Source: Rana temporaria
Lineage: Eukaryota; Chordata; Amphibia; Anura; Ranidae
Direction: 5' to 3'
NCBI RefSeq assembly: GCF_905171775.1
Contig: NC_053494.1
Coordinates: 163,791,101-163,855,100 of the forward strand
Length of the DNA: 64,000 bases
In this document: in pieces, positions 30,533 through 42,268 of the stretch
Layout of the letters: every line of letters begins with the position of its first letter
Numbering within the stretch: position 1 is the first letter of the stretch
Made by a program: the position numbers and the translations under genes
The notes under the pieces: model-generated
What the model was told of the DNA's origin: nothing
The model's database searches: none
What the model saw: only the letters and a program-made list of their open reading frames with translations

Positions 30533-30866
30533 TTTGCCCGAGTACTTGGAAAGTGGAAATTCAGGTGTGTACTGGAGATTTTAGTCGACTAAAATGTACT
30601 GAAGATTTTAGTCAACTAAAATACCACTAAAACTAAATAGAGTTAAAAAAGTCTCTGGGTTTTTCACCTTAATGCATTTATGCATCACTCAGCGTTTTTT
30701 TTGGCTTAGAAATATGCATGGAGCGTGACATAGTGAAATTGTTCATTATAGCTTGCAGTCTGCCTAAAGGCCTGCTCCAAAAAAAATCTAAATAAATAAG
30801 GAATATTTTAAAAAACATATATTTTTTAGGTATGCTATGTGAATGGCAACACATAACAAACACATA

Positions 30867-31155
30867 GGGGTTGCTTTACTAAAGGCAAATAGACTGTGCA
30901 CATTGTAATTGCAGTTGCACTCTGCAAGAGCATTTGTTCCAGAGCTTAGTAAATTAGGTGAAGCTCTGCTGACTTCCATCATCCAATCATGTGAAAGCAA
31001 AAATGCTGTTTTTTTTTTCTTCCTTACATGTGATTGGGTATTCTTTGCACAGTGAAGCTTCCCCTCATTTACTAAGCTCTGGAGCAAATGCCCTTGCAGA
31101 ATGCACCTGCACTTGCAAAGTGCACAGTATATTTGCCTTTAGTAAATCAACGCTA
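30867..31155. mobile_element. Palindromic MITE, TTTACTAAAGGCAAAT ends
   Basis: The left end GGGGTTGCTTTACTAAAGGC and the right end GCCTTTAGTAAATCAACGC are inverted. Inner inverted pairs (CAGAGCTTAGTAAAT / ATTTACTAAGCTCTGG, ATCCAATCATGTG / CATGTGATTGGGT) make it almost fully self-complementary. Confidence 0.75.
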
Positions 31156-31278
31156 TAGTGAGGTTTTCTCATGTTTGATGGCAAAAGTGAAACAACATTT
31201 TTAATCCTGAAAGGATTTCCTCATTCCCATAGCAGAAACTTGGGAGATATGCTACGGAATCCATGTGTGTAAGTCTAT

Positions 31279-31530
31279 GGCCCCGTACACACGACCAGTT
31301 TCCTCGGCAGAATTCAGCTTCCGACCGAGTTTCTGGCTGAATTCTGCCGAGGAAACTGGCCGTGTGTACACTTTCGGCCGAGGAAGCCGACGAGGAGCTC
31401 GACGAGGAAATAGAGAACATGTTCTCTATTTCCTCGTTGTTCTATGGGAGCTCGGCGGCTCCAGGACTGAACTGGCCGAGGAACTCGATGTGTTTGGCAC
31501 GTCGAGTTCCTCGGCCGTGTGTACGGGGCC
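31279..31530. mobile_element. GGCCCCGTACACACG MITE (Harbinger-like), copy E
   Basis: A 252-bp element with inverted ends GGCCCCGTACACACGACCAG / GCCGTGTGTACGGGGCC and CTCGGC/GCCGAG words throughout. It is a distinct subfamily of the same family. The flanks do not show an exact TSD. Confidence 0.8.
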
Positions 31531-32924
31531 TGATGAAGCGTCTTAGCTTCCCATGAGAGGTAGCAATGACAATTTACCAGTATGTGCCACTACCAGTCAC
31601 TGAAATGGCTCACATGCATTTTCATGTTAAGTCCATGCTAAGTTCCAAAAGGGTCTTGTATTTGTATACAGCTGCACTGCCAGGCAAATTAACTGGCACA
31701 CATAATTTTGGCCCTTGCTCCCCCTTTTCAAGTGAGTTTTACTAATCACAACACTTTATTGTGAAGGTAAATAGATGCTGCGTTTAATCAATACCGCCAT
31801 CCATTCTGATCCACACTTAAGGTAACTCAAGTCAACTGTAAATAGTTCAGTATGTGGATAATTACAGAGGAGGCTGCAATTTACTCACAGCTAATTCCCC
31901 TGACTTTGCTTCTAAAGGAAAAACTTATAGGATCTAAGCTCAACTTTCCAGAGCCTTTTAAGACCGAGGGGAAAAAAAAGAAGGAAAAAACAGAGCACAG
32001 TCTCCGTAGGTGGGTTTATGGTTTCGTAGTCCACATCTGGTCAGGTGCCGGGCTCACATAACTACTGGTCTGTAAGCATAATGGTTTAGATACGTCAGAG
32101 GACAGGAAATCCAGTCCTGAAGGAAAACTGACACAAAGAAGAGTTTTCACATCTCTCCATTTAGGGCTTGTTCAAACCAGGTGCGATGAGCTGTGTTGAT
32201 CTGCATCAATCACTGCAGGGCCAACGCAAGGATACTATTAAAACAATTGATCTCTTTGTTCCCTATTTAAACCATACAAGTGCATTGGTGTGTGTTACAT
32301 TAAAATACAGCATGTGTGCATTTTTATTTAACGCAATACAGAAAACACATTACAATACATGAATCTGCACCACAAGGCTTGGTGGGAGCGTCACCTAAAT
32401 GATACCAGTCGGCAGCAAAAGGTCCACACTCCTCCTCCTTGTTTCTCACTTTTAACCTCTCTCCCCATCATTCTGATTCTCCTACAGCATAGCAACAGGA
32501 AGGGAAGTCTGGCAAGAAGTTGCAGAGGATTTCCTTACAGTACATCACAGGGAAGAGGGTCAGCATAGGACCACGCTGAGAAGGGCCAAGTTTAGGTTTG
32601 AACCTCCCCCTAGATCCAAGAAATCGCTAATCCTGTCCTCCCTTTTTTTTTTGTTCGTTCTGTAGTGTTTTTTGTCTGTTTTTTTTTTACTTGTAACAGG
32701 TTTCACATTTAGTTAATTAAGTTGAATTATAAAGAGATGAGAGATACAATGAGTACCCTTGTTAGGGTAAACCATATTGCTCACGTATTACCTTGGAGAG
32801 ATACAGACTAGAATACTGAAATCACTGAGCAGCAAATGATATCACCTATTATGTATTTCAGCTATCTTGCAAACCTGGCCTGTTAGTGGGTCCTGAGGAC
32901 AGGAGTTAAGAACCAGTGCCTTAG
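31531..32924. other. Unassigned DNA
   Basis: No coding evidence. The GGGCTTGTTCAAACCAGG at 32163 may be an old MITE end; its inverted near-match CTAGTATGAACAAGCC lies far away at 51132. Poly-T runs occur at 32642-32690. Confidence 0.3.
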
Positions 32925-33570
32925 ACGAAGGGGTGGCTGTGGATTTTGCAAAAGTTGGATTTTGCAAAATCACTTGACACAGTTCCCCACACACGGCTAA
33001 TGTGTAAGGTAAAGTCTACAGGCATGGAAAAATCCATTTGTAAATGGATAGAAAACTGGATAAAAGACAGAATCCAGAGAGAGTAGTGGTTATTGATTCT
33101 TGCTCTGAATGGTCTCCAACTTACAAGCCGACCCCAACGCACTGTTTAATTGGGCAACTCTGTGGTTTAATGTTAATAAGTGTAAAGTTATGCACTTTGG
33201 GCTATGAATATGCATGCACGAGACATACTAGTGGGAGTACAACTGGGGAGATTCATAGTGGAGAAGGATCTGGGAGTTCTGGTAGATCATATGCCAAGCT
33301 GCGGTTTTCAAAGCAAGCAAAATCCTTTCTTGTATTAAGAGAGGTATGGACTCCAGAGAGAGAGAGAGAGATATCATTTTGTCAGTGTACAAATCATTAG
33401 TAAGACCTCCTCTGGAATATGCAGTTCAGTTCCATTTTTTTGCCTTTCTCTGGATCAACTATGGGCACAGGATTGTGTACAAAACATTGCATATTTTTTT
33501 CTCCCTTTATTGGTTGAACTAGATGGACTTATGTATTTTTTCAACCAGACTAACTATGTAACTATGTAAC
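32925..33570 (+). mobile_element. CR1 LINE 3' fragment
   Basis: A plus-strand remnant of CR1 ORF2 and 3' end. Frame pieces match the 57.5-kb copy (KTGxxDRIQRVVV then SCSEWS; later KDLGVLVDH-like bases at 33262-33292). It finishes with GGTTGAACTAGATGGACTTA and TTTTTTCAACCAGACTAACTATGTAACTATGTAA. Internal deletions remove much of the RT thumb. No intact frame remains. Confidence 0.8.
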
Positions 33571-34039
33571 CCTGGATCCCCGGCAGCTTGTTTTTCATAC
33601 AAAAGTCAGCTGGCATGTTTCAATTGTGGTAGTAGTGGTGGTGGATAAAAATTGTAAAGCGTGGCAGGTTGTCAAGTCAACCGGTCATCATGGCTGAGGT
33701 GGATCTACATCATTGACGTTGGATTTACATCGGGGACATTCTTTTTATGGGGTTTATTTACTATTTACATTTTTCACATTCACATACCCCTTATTAATTT
33801 AACTAGGTGGGGAACGGATATCATAGGGGGTCCCAATTCCAAAGGAGGCTTCCAGAGTCTGATAAGTCACCCATCCCCATAAACCATTTGGTATAGGATG
33901 TGGGGGTGAGGCCTTTCCCCATTAGCATGTGAAAAAGGTGCCCTGTAGGTAGGCTTTGCAAGGTCCCTTTGCAATGTTGAATGTTGTCACTATTTGCCTG
34001 AGATCTGTTTTTAGATGCTATGCAAAGAATTATGGGGAT
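33571..34039. other. Unassigned DNA
   Basis: No element ends or coding signal recognised. Confidence 0.35.
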
Positions 34040-34043
34040 TTAA

Positions 34044-34330
34044 AGTGGTTGTAAAGACAGGAGGTTGTTTACCTTAATGCATTATGTGCCTTAAGATAAA
34101 ACGTTCTGTGATCAGCCCCCCCCCCCCCACGCTCCCCCTAAATACTTACCTGAGCCCAATCTTGATCCAGCACTCCTCACTAGACATTGGCATATCAATG
34201 AACACACATAGTCTGGCTCAGGAGCGAGTCCACACTTGGAAGGGAGGAGAAACCAGAAGAACCAACTTGAAGGGGAGGTTCGGGGCTGCTCTGTGCAAAA
34301 CCATTGCACAGAAAAGGTAAGTATAAGATT
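34044..34330. mobile_element. T2/Kolobok-like TTAA MITE, right end unclear
   Basis: The left end TTAAAGTGGTTGTAAAG begins at the TTAA 34040-34043. The interior has ACTTACCTGAGCC and GGTTCGGGGCTGCTCTGTGC, CAAAACCATTGCACAG and GGTAAGTATAAG blocks shared in part with 48394-48836 and 51554-52032. A C14 run lies near 34118-34130. The right terminus is degraded near 34330 (TTTAATTAAAG). Confidence 0.6.
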
Positions 34331-35757
34331 TAATTAAAGAAGATTCATGTGGCTTACGTAAAAGGGGTGATGACCAAGTCATCAAGTAAGGGGAAGGTAC
34401 ACCCAACAACAAGGGTTTCTGTAATGACCTCAGTGATGGCCAGCCTATAGAGTAAGCCATGGCCTGTAGCCTGGTTTACATTGTTAGGTTATTTTAGATT
34501 ATGTATGTGTGTATTTAAGATTATTGATGATGATACTACTATTGCACTTTGTATGTCATTAATAACGAACATACGAAAGTGCATATAATGACAGTGCTAT
34601 ATTAGGGGTTCATTAGTTCCTAGTGAAAACTATATTGAGAAATATATGTAGGCTACAATTGCTTACCTTTACTTCCAAAAATGTTAACTTCCTGCCTGTC
34701 AAGCTGATCTAGTTGGTTCAATGCTTTCTGTGTCACTGACCTAGAACAGAGATGCAAATCAGAGGTTTTTTTACTGCACCTGCCACATGCTTATTTCAAG
34801 TCAGGGAAGCAATAAGAACACAAGGCAGGTAATATGTTTAAATTGTTTTCTGGATACAATTTAAAATATACCTTTTGACAGAAAAAGTGTAACCAACAGT
34901 ACTTATTATTGTAATGAACACTTATTCTGCTACAAAAGAAGAATAGAATGTCACTACTTCTGTAAAAAAATAACAGAGTTTCAAAGGTTATATGCTAACA
35001 TAATTTGCACCATGCATAGATCATGCATATATTTGTATTATATTGTATCAACCAACAAAATGCATTTAAGATACAATATTAGCTCATCCACCTTACCTAC
35101 TTTGAGAAACCAAAAAAACAACATGAAATGTGTATGTAGATGGGGAAAACATTTCAAATGCACAATAGAATAATTTGAGCTACTTAATGATATGCCTCTT
35201 TTGGTAGCTTAAATGAGTGCTCTGTATCTCCGCTCACCGATGATCACAGGTAAAAACTTATGAAAGAAAATTAAAATTACAGAGAGCTTACGGAATGCAA
35301 TCACAAGGATAACAAGGAACCGGTTATAAGCCAGGAGCTATTTAAGCACTTTAAAGATAAATCTTCCCAGTATCCTCTGGTCTTGATTGATGCAAATTTC
35401 TTATACTGCTCCTTCATTCAGCTAAGAACTGGGAGTTCTATGCCCACTTGTGCAGTGTTGTTAAACTTTTTGCTACCTAAGATTCAGAGAAATCATTTTT
35501 GAATATATTGCCTGGCACCTCTGGGAATCCAGGAAAAAAGCTTTCAGAGAAGGTATTTATACAGAAGAGAGCTAATTTGTTCTTTTTGTTCTTGATATCA
35601 TAAACCCCTGGAGGCACTAAGCAACACTTTTGTCATGGAAATATTTATATAAAGGCTACATCATTGTCATCAATAAAGCTGGAGTAAATAAAGTGGAGGA
35701 GATGGAGTATACAAAGTCTAGTCATTGCTACGTGCTTCATTCTCAAATGATGTGATG
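34331..35757. other. Unassigned AT-rich DNA
   Basis: About 1.4 kb of low-GC sequence with no repeat ends, no long frame and no RNA gene recognised. Confidence 0.4.
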
Positions 35758-35839
35758 CTTTAAAGCAGGGGTAGGCAACCTCAGCCCTCCAGCTGTGGTG
35801 AAACCTCAAATCTCATCATGCCTCTGCCTCTAGGAGTCA

Positions 35840-38800
35840 GAAAGAAACAAAGGATGTAGGGGATTTGGGCATTTACAATTTGAGTTCCCACACTTTGACA
35901 CAACCTGAACTGTCACTGTTGGATAGAGGACTCAAATTTGCCCCCCCAAAAAAAATGAATACATTTTCCACGTATATGGACGTTCATCGTTATATACGGA
36001 AAATCAATATCAAGCGTTATTTCGCTGGCCTCCCTAACCAGGATAGAGTTATAACTCAACATTCCTCCATCCATTCAGGGTTGGCTAACGCATCCACATG
36101 GAATCCTCCAGGGACGTTGGCACCATCCCTTAGGGTCTTTAGGGATGTGGTACTCAGAGACTTGGAATCTATTAAGGTAACCAATCAGAAAATGGACCAG
36201 GAATTAATTAAGGGTCTTGACTCCTTATGCAACAATAGCCAATTGGTTATCCGCCCAGCGGACAAGGGAGGAGGCATTGTTGTCATGGATCGTTCGAATT
36301 ACATTGAAGGTACCATGAAATTGGTGGATGATCGAAACACCTATTCACTCCTTAGGGGCAACCCAGTGAATCAATACCAAAATGAATTGGAGGTGTTAAT
36401 TAAGAAAGGCTTTGATCTAGGTATACTGAATGAGAAAGAACGGGAATTTCTTATTCCTAGGGCACCTAGAACCCCAATCCTCTATTGTTTGCCAAAGATT
36501 CATAAAAGCCTCACTTGCCCCCCTGGACGTCCGATAGTCAGTGGCATAGACTCGGTTACGTCCAGGGTGGGCAAGTATATTGACCATTTCTTACAACCCT
36601 TGGTCCAACAAATGCCATCATATTTGAAAGATACCAAGCAGGTTATCAATATGCTGTCTCAGATTCAGCCTAGTGACGATACCTGGCTGGTGACGGCTGA
36701 CGTAAGGTCATTATATACCATCATTCCGCATGAGTTGGGTATATCAGCTGTCAAATACTATTTAGATGCTCTCTCTGACGTGCCTCAAGTACAGAGAGAT
36801 TATTTGATTGAACTTTTGGAATATGCCGCTGGACATAATTATTTTTGGTTCAATCAAAATTTCTACCAGCAAATTAGAGGTGTCGCCATGGGCGCAAAAT
36901 ATGCGCAGAGTCTTGCCAATCTATTCATGGCTAAATGGGAGGAGGATGTCGTCTATAAGGACCGGAACCCACACATCTTGTTGTGGGCAAGGTATATTGA
37001 TGACATCCTCCTCCTATGGGATGGCACTAGGCCCCAACTTGATGAGTTTATAGGTTCCCTAAATAATAACAACAGGGGGATCCATCTCGTCCATGAGATG
37101 GACAAGGAAACAATCAACTTCCTTGACCTTACCATCAATAAGAAGGGAGGTAACTTTCAAACACAAACATACTTTAAAAAGACGGATAGGAACTCCTTCA
37201 TTCCGGTGGGGAGTTGCCACCATAAAAACTGGCTCAATTCTGTACCCAAGAGCCAATTCATCAGAATGAGGAGGAACTGTACGTCTCTTGAAGATTACCA
37301 ATCTCAATCTGAAGTCCTTAAAATCAGACTAGTTGAGAAGGGCTATGAACCTAGTGACTTGGATATTGTAAGGAAAGAGGTTGCTGATATTGACCGCTCA
37401 AAACTTTTAGATTCCACTACTAGGTCACGCAGGGAGGGCCCCATTGTACCATTTGTTACCAGTTACTCTACCCAGCATTATCTTATCAAGAAGATCATCA
37501 AAAAGCACTGGCATCTGCTGGGTAATGACAGGTTAATTAGCACTTTTCTTCCTGCTAACCCTCAGATCATATTCAGAGGTGTCCCTACATTAAGGGACAA
37601 AATAGCACCAAATGTTGTTGATCCACCAACTAAAAAGGTTTCTTTTTTTCAGAGGGGTATCTCAGGATACCATCAATGTCGCAGATGTCAAATTTGTACA
37701 TTAAACAAAGTTGCATCTAAAAAAACTCTGAAGTTTATGTCAACTAGTACCTTGAGAGAGCATTCCATCGAACCATTCATTACCTGAAGCTCAACGGGTA
37801 TAGTCTATTTGCTACAGTGCCCTTGTGGGTTGCAATATATAGGCCGAACCAAGAGGTCCATGCAGGTTAGATTGGGAGAACACGTAACCAATATACGATC
37901 AGGGTTCCCAAATCACTCAGTATCACACCATTACGATTTGTGTCACAACAGGAATCCTGAGGGAACTTTATTCCTGGGCATAGACAAGTATGATGCCCAT
38001 TGGAGAGGTGGTTCTCTAGTAAGAGAACTATCCAGGCTAGAAATGGCCTGGATACACCGCGTCCGCACATATACCCCATATGGATTAAATATAGACGTTG
38101 ATGTCAACGCTTTCATTGACAATAGTTAGGTCATTTCACACTAGGAATACTTAATATCATCTCTGAAATATATGTTGTGAACCTGACTTGACATCCGGGG
38201 TATCAGGACTTCCTTATAAATGCGTTTTTTTTCTTTTTCACTTTTTCTATTTTTACCAATTTTTTGTTCCTAGCAGTACACCTTATGTGTGCCGTAACGG
38301 CCCAATCTGATATATTGCTATTTTTTAATTTTTTTTATTGATTCTTGCCTTTGCTATTCCGATCATTTTCTGCCATATATGATCGGGCATTTTTTGAATG
38401 TCATACAATCGGATCACAAGTGGATTTAATGACATGAATCCTTTTTTGATTTGATTTCATATTTTAAATATAAATATTCATGATGTCACATTGTCAACCA
38501 ATAACTGATTTGGGATTTGCACCTTAATAAGTGCGTGTACCTAGATTCAGTTCAAGTTGAATGTGTCCTTTTAACCAGGTTACACCTATTAATTCAGGTG
38601 TTTTTTAACGTTGAAATGTTTGCGGCATACGATCTAAGTCGGATCAATCCGATCAGTTTGAATGACCGCAATGCATTATCTTTTCTATATACTTTTAGCC
38701 ATAGTGATCAGCTGCTATATAATTTTATTTAATCTATTGTCAGCACCAACATTCAATTGTAGTTGGGATACACACTATTTGGTCTAGGATCCCTCATCAA

Positions 38801-39602
38801 AAATGGCGGATCTGTGTCCACGATCCCCGGAAGTCAAGTCTGGGCGGTCCTATTGACACTGAATGCACATAAGTAGTGGCGAGTCAGCACGCCGCTCGTG
38901 CCCCTGGAAGATGTCATTCTACTGACGAAACGGCGTAGGGAGGAACGGCGTGCTGACGTCATCACTGTTTGCCCGCGACTATCCGGAAGGAACGAGCAGA
39001 TTATTCAAGCCGGCCGGCTTATACATTTAAATACACGCCAATGTACTACTTTGGACATGGTTCAACGCACGAGTGCGTTCTGGCTAAGGACTATCCATTT
39101 TTTCTATCTGGTGTGGAAGAACCTAGCTGGGGAACGGAGGTTATCTATCAGATTCAGTACTACATGAGATTTATTATTTGGTGTTCGGTAAGCAGAATAT
39201 TTACTTGAGGTGGAGGTGCTTCAATCAGCTGTCTTACACTCATTGTGGATTTTCTTTCCAACACAACTCGGTGCTTACATGAAGATTTGTTACGTTTAAC
39301 CATCTTTTAGCTGATCACAGCTATATGGACTATTTATATTTCTGTGCACTATTTCACTTTGTATTTTTTAGCACATAAGCACTTTTTTTCTTGTGGTGTG
39401 TATAATGTTTACCTTATCATGTTGGTAATGATTCACACACACACACCATATTAGCAGCGCAGCATTTATTCTCTTTATATTCTATATCATTTGTTCATCT
39501 AACATTTTTTTTTGCTGCAGCAGCCACATACACTAATCTATTTTGATATCACGTCATTATTAATTATATTCATAGACCTGCGCTGTATTCCTCACATATA
39601 TT
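35840..39602 (+). mobile_element. Penelope-like element, 5'-truncated, 13-bp TSD
   Basis: A 3.76-kb plus-strand insertion flanked by a perfect 13-bp repeat CCTCTAGGAGTCA at 35827-35839 and 39603-39615. It holds an RT frame, an in-frame stop, a GIY-YIG nuclease frame and about 1.47 kb of 3' non-coding sequence (38130-39602). The 3' part has a GACGAAACGGCG motif at 38919 and is T-rich near its end. The 5' end starts just before the first conserved N-terminal block, so upstream coding and regulatory sequence is missing. Confidence 0.93.
35850..38129 (+). pseudogene. Penelope-like RT plus GIY-YIG endonuclease, one TGA
   Basis: The open stretch runs from at least 35850 (no ATG at the truncated start) to a TGA at 37785-37787, and continues in the same frame to a TAG at 38127-38129. 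The N-terminal block VGDLGIYNLSSHTLTQPEL is followed by the RT: RPADKGGGIVVMDR, YCLPKIHKS, RPIVSGIDS, TADVRSLYT, GVAMGAKYAQ and the catalytic YIDD at 36993-37004. A linker has the spaced cysteines CRRCQIC. After the stop comes the nuclease: GIVYLLQCPCGLQYIGRTKR, then R and EH, and NHSVSHHY. Such proteins reverse-transcribe their RNA at nicked sites and use GIY-YIG to cut DNA. The TGA sits where a Cys codon (TGC or TGT) is usual by my memory of the family, so one base change likely explains it. Otherwise all motifs are intact, pointing to a young insertion. Confidence 0.92.
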
Positions 39603-39706
39603 CCTCTAGGAGTCATGCCTGTGATTGTCAAGGTCTTGCAATGCCTCATGGCACTTGTAGTTTCAAAACAGCTGGAGGGCCGAGGCTGCCTACCCCTGCT
39701 TTAAAA

Positions 39707-40065
39707 AGCCTCCTGCGACTCTTGCAAAATGCAGTCTCAAACTTACTCTTCCTGGGAGTTTGAGTTTGAATTTATAGACATCTACAGGGTTTACAACTTC
39801 TAGACACAGTATGAGAAGCAGACTGACAGGACAAGGGATGAGCAAATCTGCTGGGTTTCGTTTACTGGGTGTTCCTCCAGTGTCAACTCTGCAAAAACCA
39901 AAGTTAGCATCAAACCCTATTGAAGTCTATGAGAGGGGAATCTTGATACTAAATTCTGGTTAACAGGCAAACTATTGTCTAAAAAGGGCATAAGGGAGCT
40001 GAGCTCTGCCATAGAAGACATGTACCAACCCCAAAAAATCATCTTTAACCACATTCCCTCTGTAG
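39707..40065. other. Unassigned DNA
   Basis: No recognised element; it leads into a TTAA-type repeat at about 40066. Confidence 0.35.
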
Positions 40066-40850
40066 GTTTTAGCCCCTTCATGACCAAGGCGTTTTTTTGC
40101 TATTCAGTATTGTGCTACCCGTAACTAGCAATTGCTCAAGACTTATGACGAAACGCGTCTGGAACGCGTGCAGTGACGTCACCGCGTTCAACGCAAGGAG
40201 GAAGGGCTCCTATTGTGCCGGCCGGCAATTGTTTGTACATGCCTACATTTCATGGATGTCTGTGAGTAGGTTTTTATCTTTTATAAACCTGATTTTTAAA
40301 CGTTATCACGCTATGGTCCGGTTTCCTTTTATTATGGTATGACCCACGGATTGGTCGTCTGACACACATCTGAGTCTCCATACTGTGAGGATAATCCCAC
40401 TGTGGTTCCGTTCACCCTGGTTTCATCTTGCTGTTGGATCATTATACACTGCTGTTGTTTATCTGCAATCTGGTAAGCTGCTCTCCATGTGGTCCACGGA
40501 TGTCAAATGCACCTGGGTGTTGTTCGTCCTGATCTCCAATATCTGAGGCGTTGGTCCATTATTCAACCTTTATTTGGACTTTTGTTCATTTTTTTATATT
40601 TATACCTGCTTTGTTTGCTGAGTATATATATTAGTTGGCGCAGTTTTTATTTTTTCCATTTATATATTGTGTTTGTATCACGTGATTGCAGCCTTCTGGT
40701 TTTTACACTTGACTATTAATTTTTTTGGTTAGCACAGTTTTTTTCTTTATCTCAATTGCTCAATCATGCAACACTGGACGCAAATGATATTTATATATTT
40801 TTTTTCATACAAATCAAACTATTTGATCACCGCTGTTTTTTTTTTCTTTT
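40066..40850. mobile_element. TTAA-type repeat fragment split by Penelope 3' end
   Basis: The left part (AGCCCCTTCATGACCAAGGCG...CGTAACTAGCAATTGCTCAA) and the right part (CAATTGCTCAATCATGCAACACTGG...ATTTGATCACCGC) are consecutive pieces of a piggyBac-like repeat whose family relative includes 48841-49778 (compare the GTGATCAAATACCACC block at 49602). The two parts are separated by 40140-40752. Confidence 0.6.
40140..40752 (+). mobile_element. Penelope-like 3' end, 11-bp TSD
   Basis: A 613-bp insertion flanked by a perfect 11-bp repeat CAATTGCTCAA at 40129-40139 and 40753-40763. It begins with ACTTATGACGAAACGCGTC, shares the GACGAAACG motif followed by a GTGACGTCA block with the 3' UTR of the larger element (38919-38965), and ends in T-rich DNA with TTGGCGCAGTTTTTA. 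No coding region remains. Confidence 0.8.
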
Positions 40851-41066
40851 AAGCAACAGCATCCTGTTCCTGTGAAATAAATGCTGTTTCCATGCACAGG
40901 GAGCAGGACTTTTACTATTGCTGCATATCACATCCCTGAGGGTACATGGCACTACATTTCCCATTATGCAAAGAGAAACACAGGAAGAGAAGGGGTGTGT
41001 GGGCGGAGCTATGCTAAGGGCTCTAACATACATACAACTCCCACAATGTCAATTGAATGACATAGC

Positions 41067-41478
41067 CAGGGCTCAAGTCCTGCGGGAAGCGTGGGAACGG
41101 AGTTCCTGCACTTTTTTCACAGCAGGAACTCAGTTCCCTTTGCAGAACTAGAGCAGCCAAGAGCAGCCGAGCCGCCCGAGCCAATCCTTCACTAAGCGGC
41201 GAACTTAGTAATCCTTTATGTTACTGGCCGCTTGCTGTATATGGATTCATCGGGTAGTGTGCGGGTATTCTGTCACTTCCTCGATGCCGCAATGTCTCCT
41301 GGGAGCTTTTTTCATTGTTCCCAGGAGACATTGCGGAGGTCTGCCGCCAGTTATCACAGGATTTTGAAATAACATGCGGTTTAGTAATTATGCATATGAG
41401 TGTATAAATTTTTTTTTGGTGGGGGAGTGGATCTTGGGTGGGAGTTCCCACACTTTTTTGCGCAGGACTTGACCCCTG
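41067..41478. mobile_element. hAT-like MITE with 18-bp hairpin
   Basis: The inverted ends CAGGGCTCAAGTCCTGCG / CGCAGGACTTGACCCCTG continue as GTGGGAAC / GTTCCCAC. The hexamer CATAGC stands directly outside both ends (41061-41066, 41479-41484), short of the usual 8-bp hAT TSD. Inside, 41287-41304 and 41319-41336 form an 18-bp perfect stem with a 14-nt loop. Confidence 0.8.
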
Positions 41479-41905
41479 CATAGCTATAGTGGGCAGTTCA
41501 GACCAGGAGTGCACCTGAGCACACCTACTGCAGCAAGAGGCAATGTAATTACATCACCGATTGCTGTAAGAGAATGACAGTGTGGATGTTACAACACTGG
41601 TGACAGGTGCAACAGATGGCATAGCAGCCACTGGTCTTACAAAATGGAAATTAGGCAGAATGAAGCCTGTTAAATAATACATCTTCATATTCTCTTACAA
41701 TACAGACTGAGAAGAGAAATGGCAGCATCAAGCACCATAAACAACAGGGAAAAAATTGCTCGCAGTTCAGCTTTAACTACCCTGAGCTCTTGAAATTAGA
41801 AGACTTTGACAACTGGCCTACACAAGGCCTTGTTTATATCCCACAATTATATAATGGCCAGGTCTTCAAAGATTTCCAAGCTTTGGAAAAGAAATGTAGG
41901 TTATC
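41479..41905. other. Unassigned DNA
   Basis: No element or gene recognised. Confidence 0.35.
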
Positions 41906-41908
41906 TAA

Positions 41909-42265
41909 TGCCGCGTACACACGACTGTTTTTTCCAACGGAATTCCACTCAAGCTGTCTTGCATACACACGGACACACCAAATTCAGACTGTCAAAAATG
42001 CAGTGACATACACCACTACGATGAGCCTAGAAAAATTAAGTTCAATGTTTCCGAGCATGCGTCAAATTGTTTCCAAACATGCGTGTTTTTTTCTCCGTTG
42101 GAATTCCATACAGACGAACGGAAAAAAAGAGAACATGTCTCTTTCTAAGTCCGTCAGAATTTCCGACGGAAAAAGTCTGATGGGGCATACACACGGTCGG
42201 AATATCCGATGAAAAAATTCAGTCTGACTTTTTTCATCGGAAATTCCGACCGTGTGTACGTGGCA
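41909..42265. mobile_element. TGCCGCGTACACACG MITE, copy F, TSD TAA
   Basis: A 357-bp element with inverted ends TGCCGCGTACACACGAC / CCGTGTGTACGTGGCA and exact TAA duplications at 41906-41908 and 42266-42268. Internal TTCCGACGGAAA words. The TWA target supports PIF/Harbinger. Confidence 0.85.
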
Positions 42266-42268
42266 TAA

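Larger units (their letters stand above)
35766..39698. mobile_element. hAT MITE split by a Penelope-like element
   Basis: The ends CAGGGGTAGGCAACCTC / GAGGCTGCCTACCCCTG continue as TIRs of about 35 bp (CAGCCCTCCAGCTGT / ACAGCTGGAGGGCCG). The 8-bp flanks CTTTAAAG (35758-35765) and CTTTAAAA (39699-39706) match in 7 of 8 bases. Only about 170 bp belongs to the MITE itself (35766-35839 and 39603-39698); the rest is the Penelope-like insert. Confidence 0.85.

Noticed and set aside
35865..37787. An intact 640-residue standalone host RT gene
   Set aside because: It is flanked by a 13-bp TSD, has no host introns, and the GIY-YIG domain follows in the same frame after one TGA, so it is a Penelope-like element.
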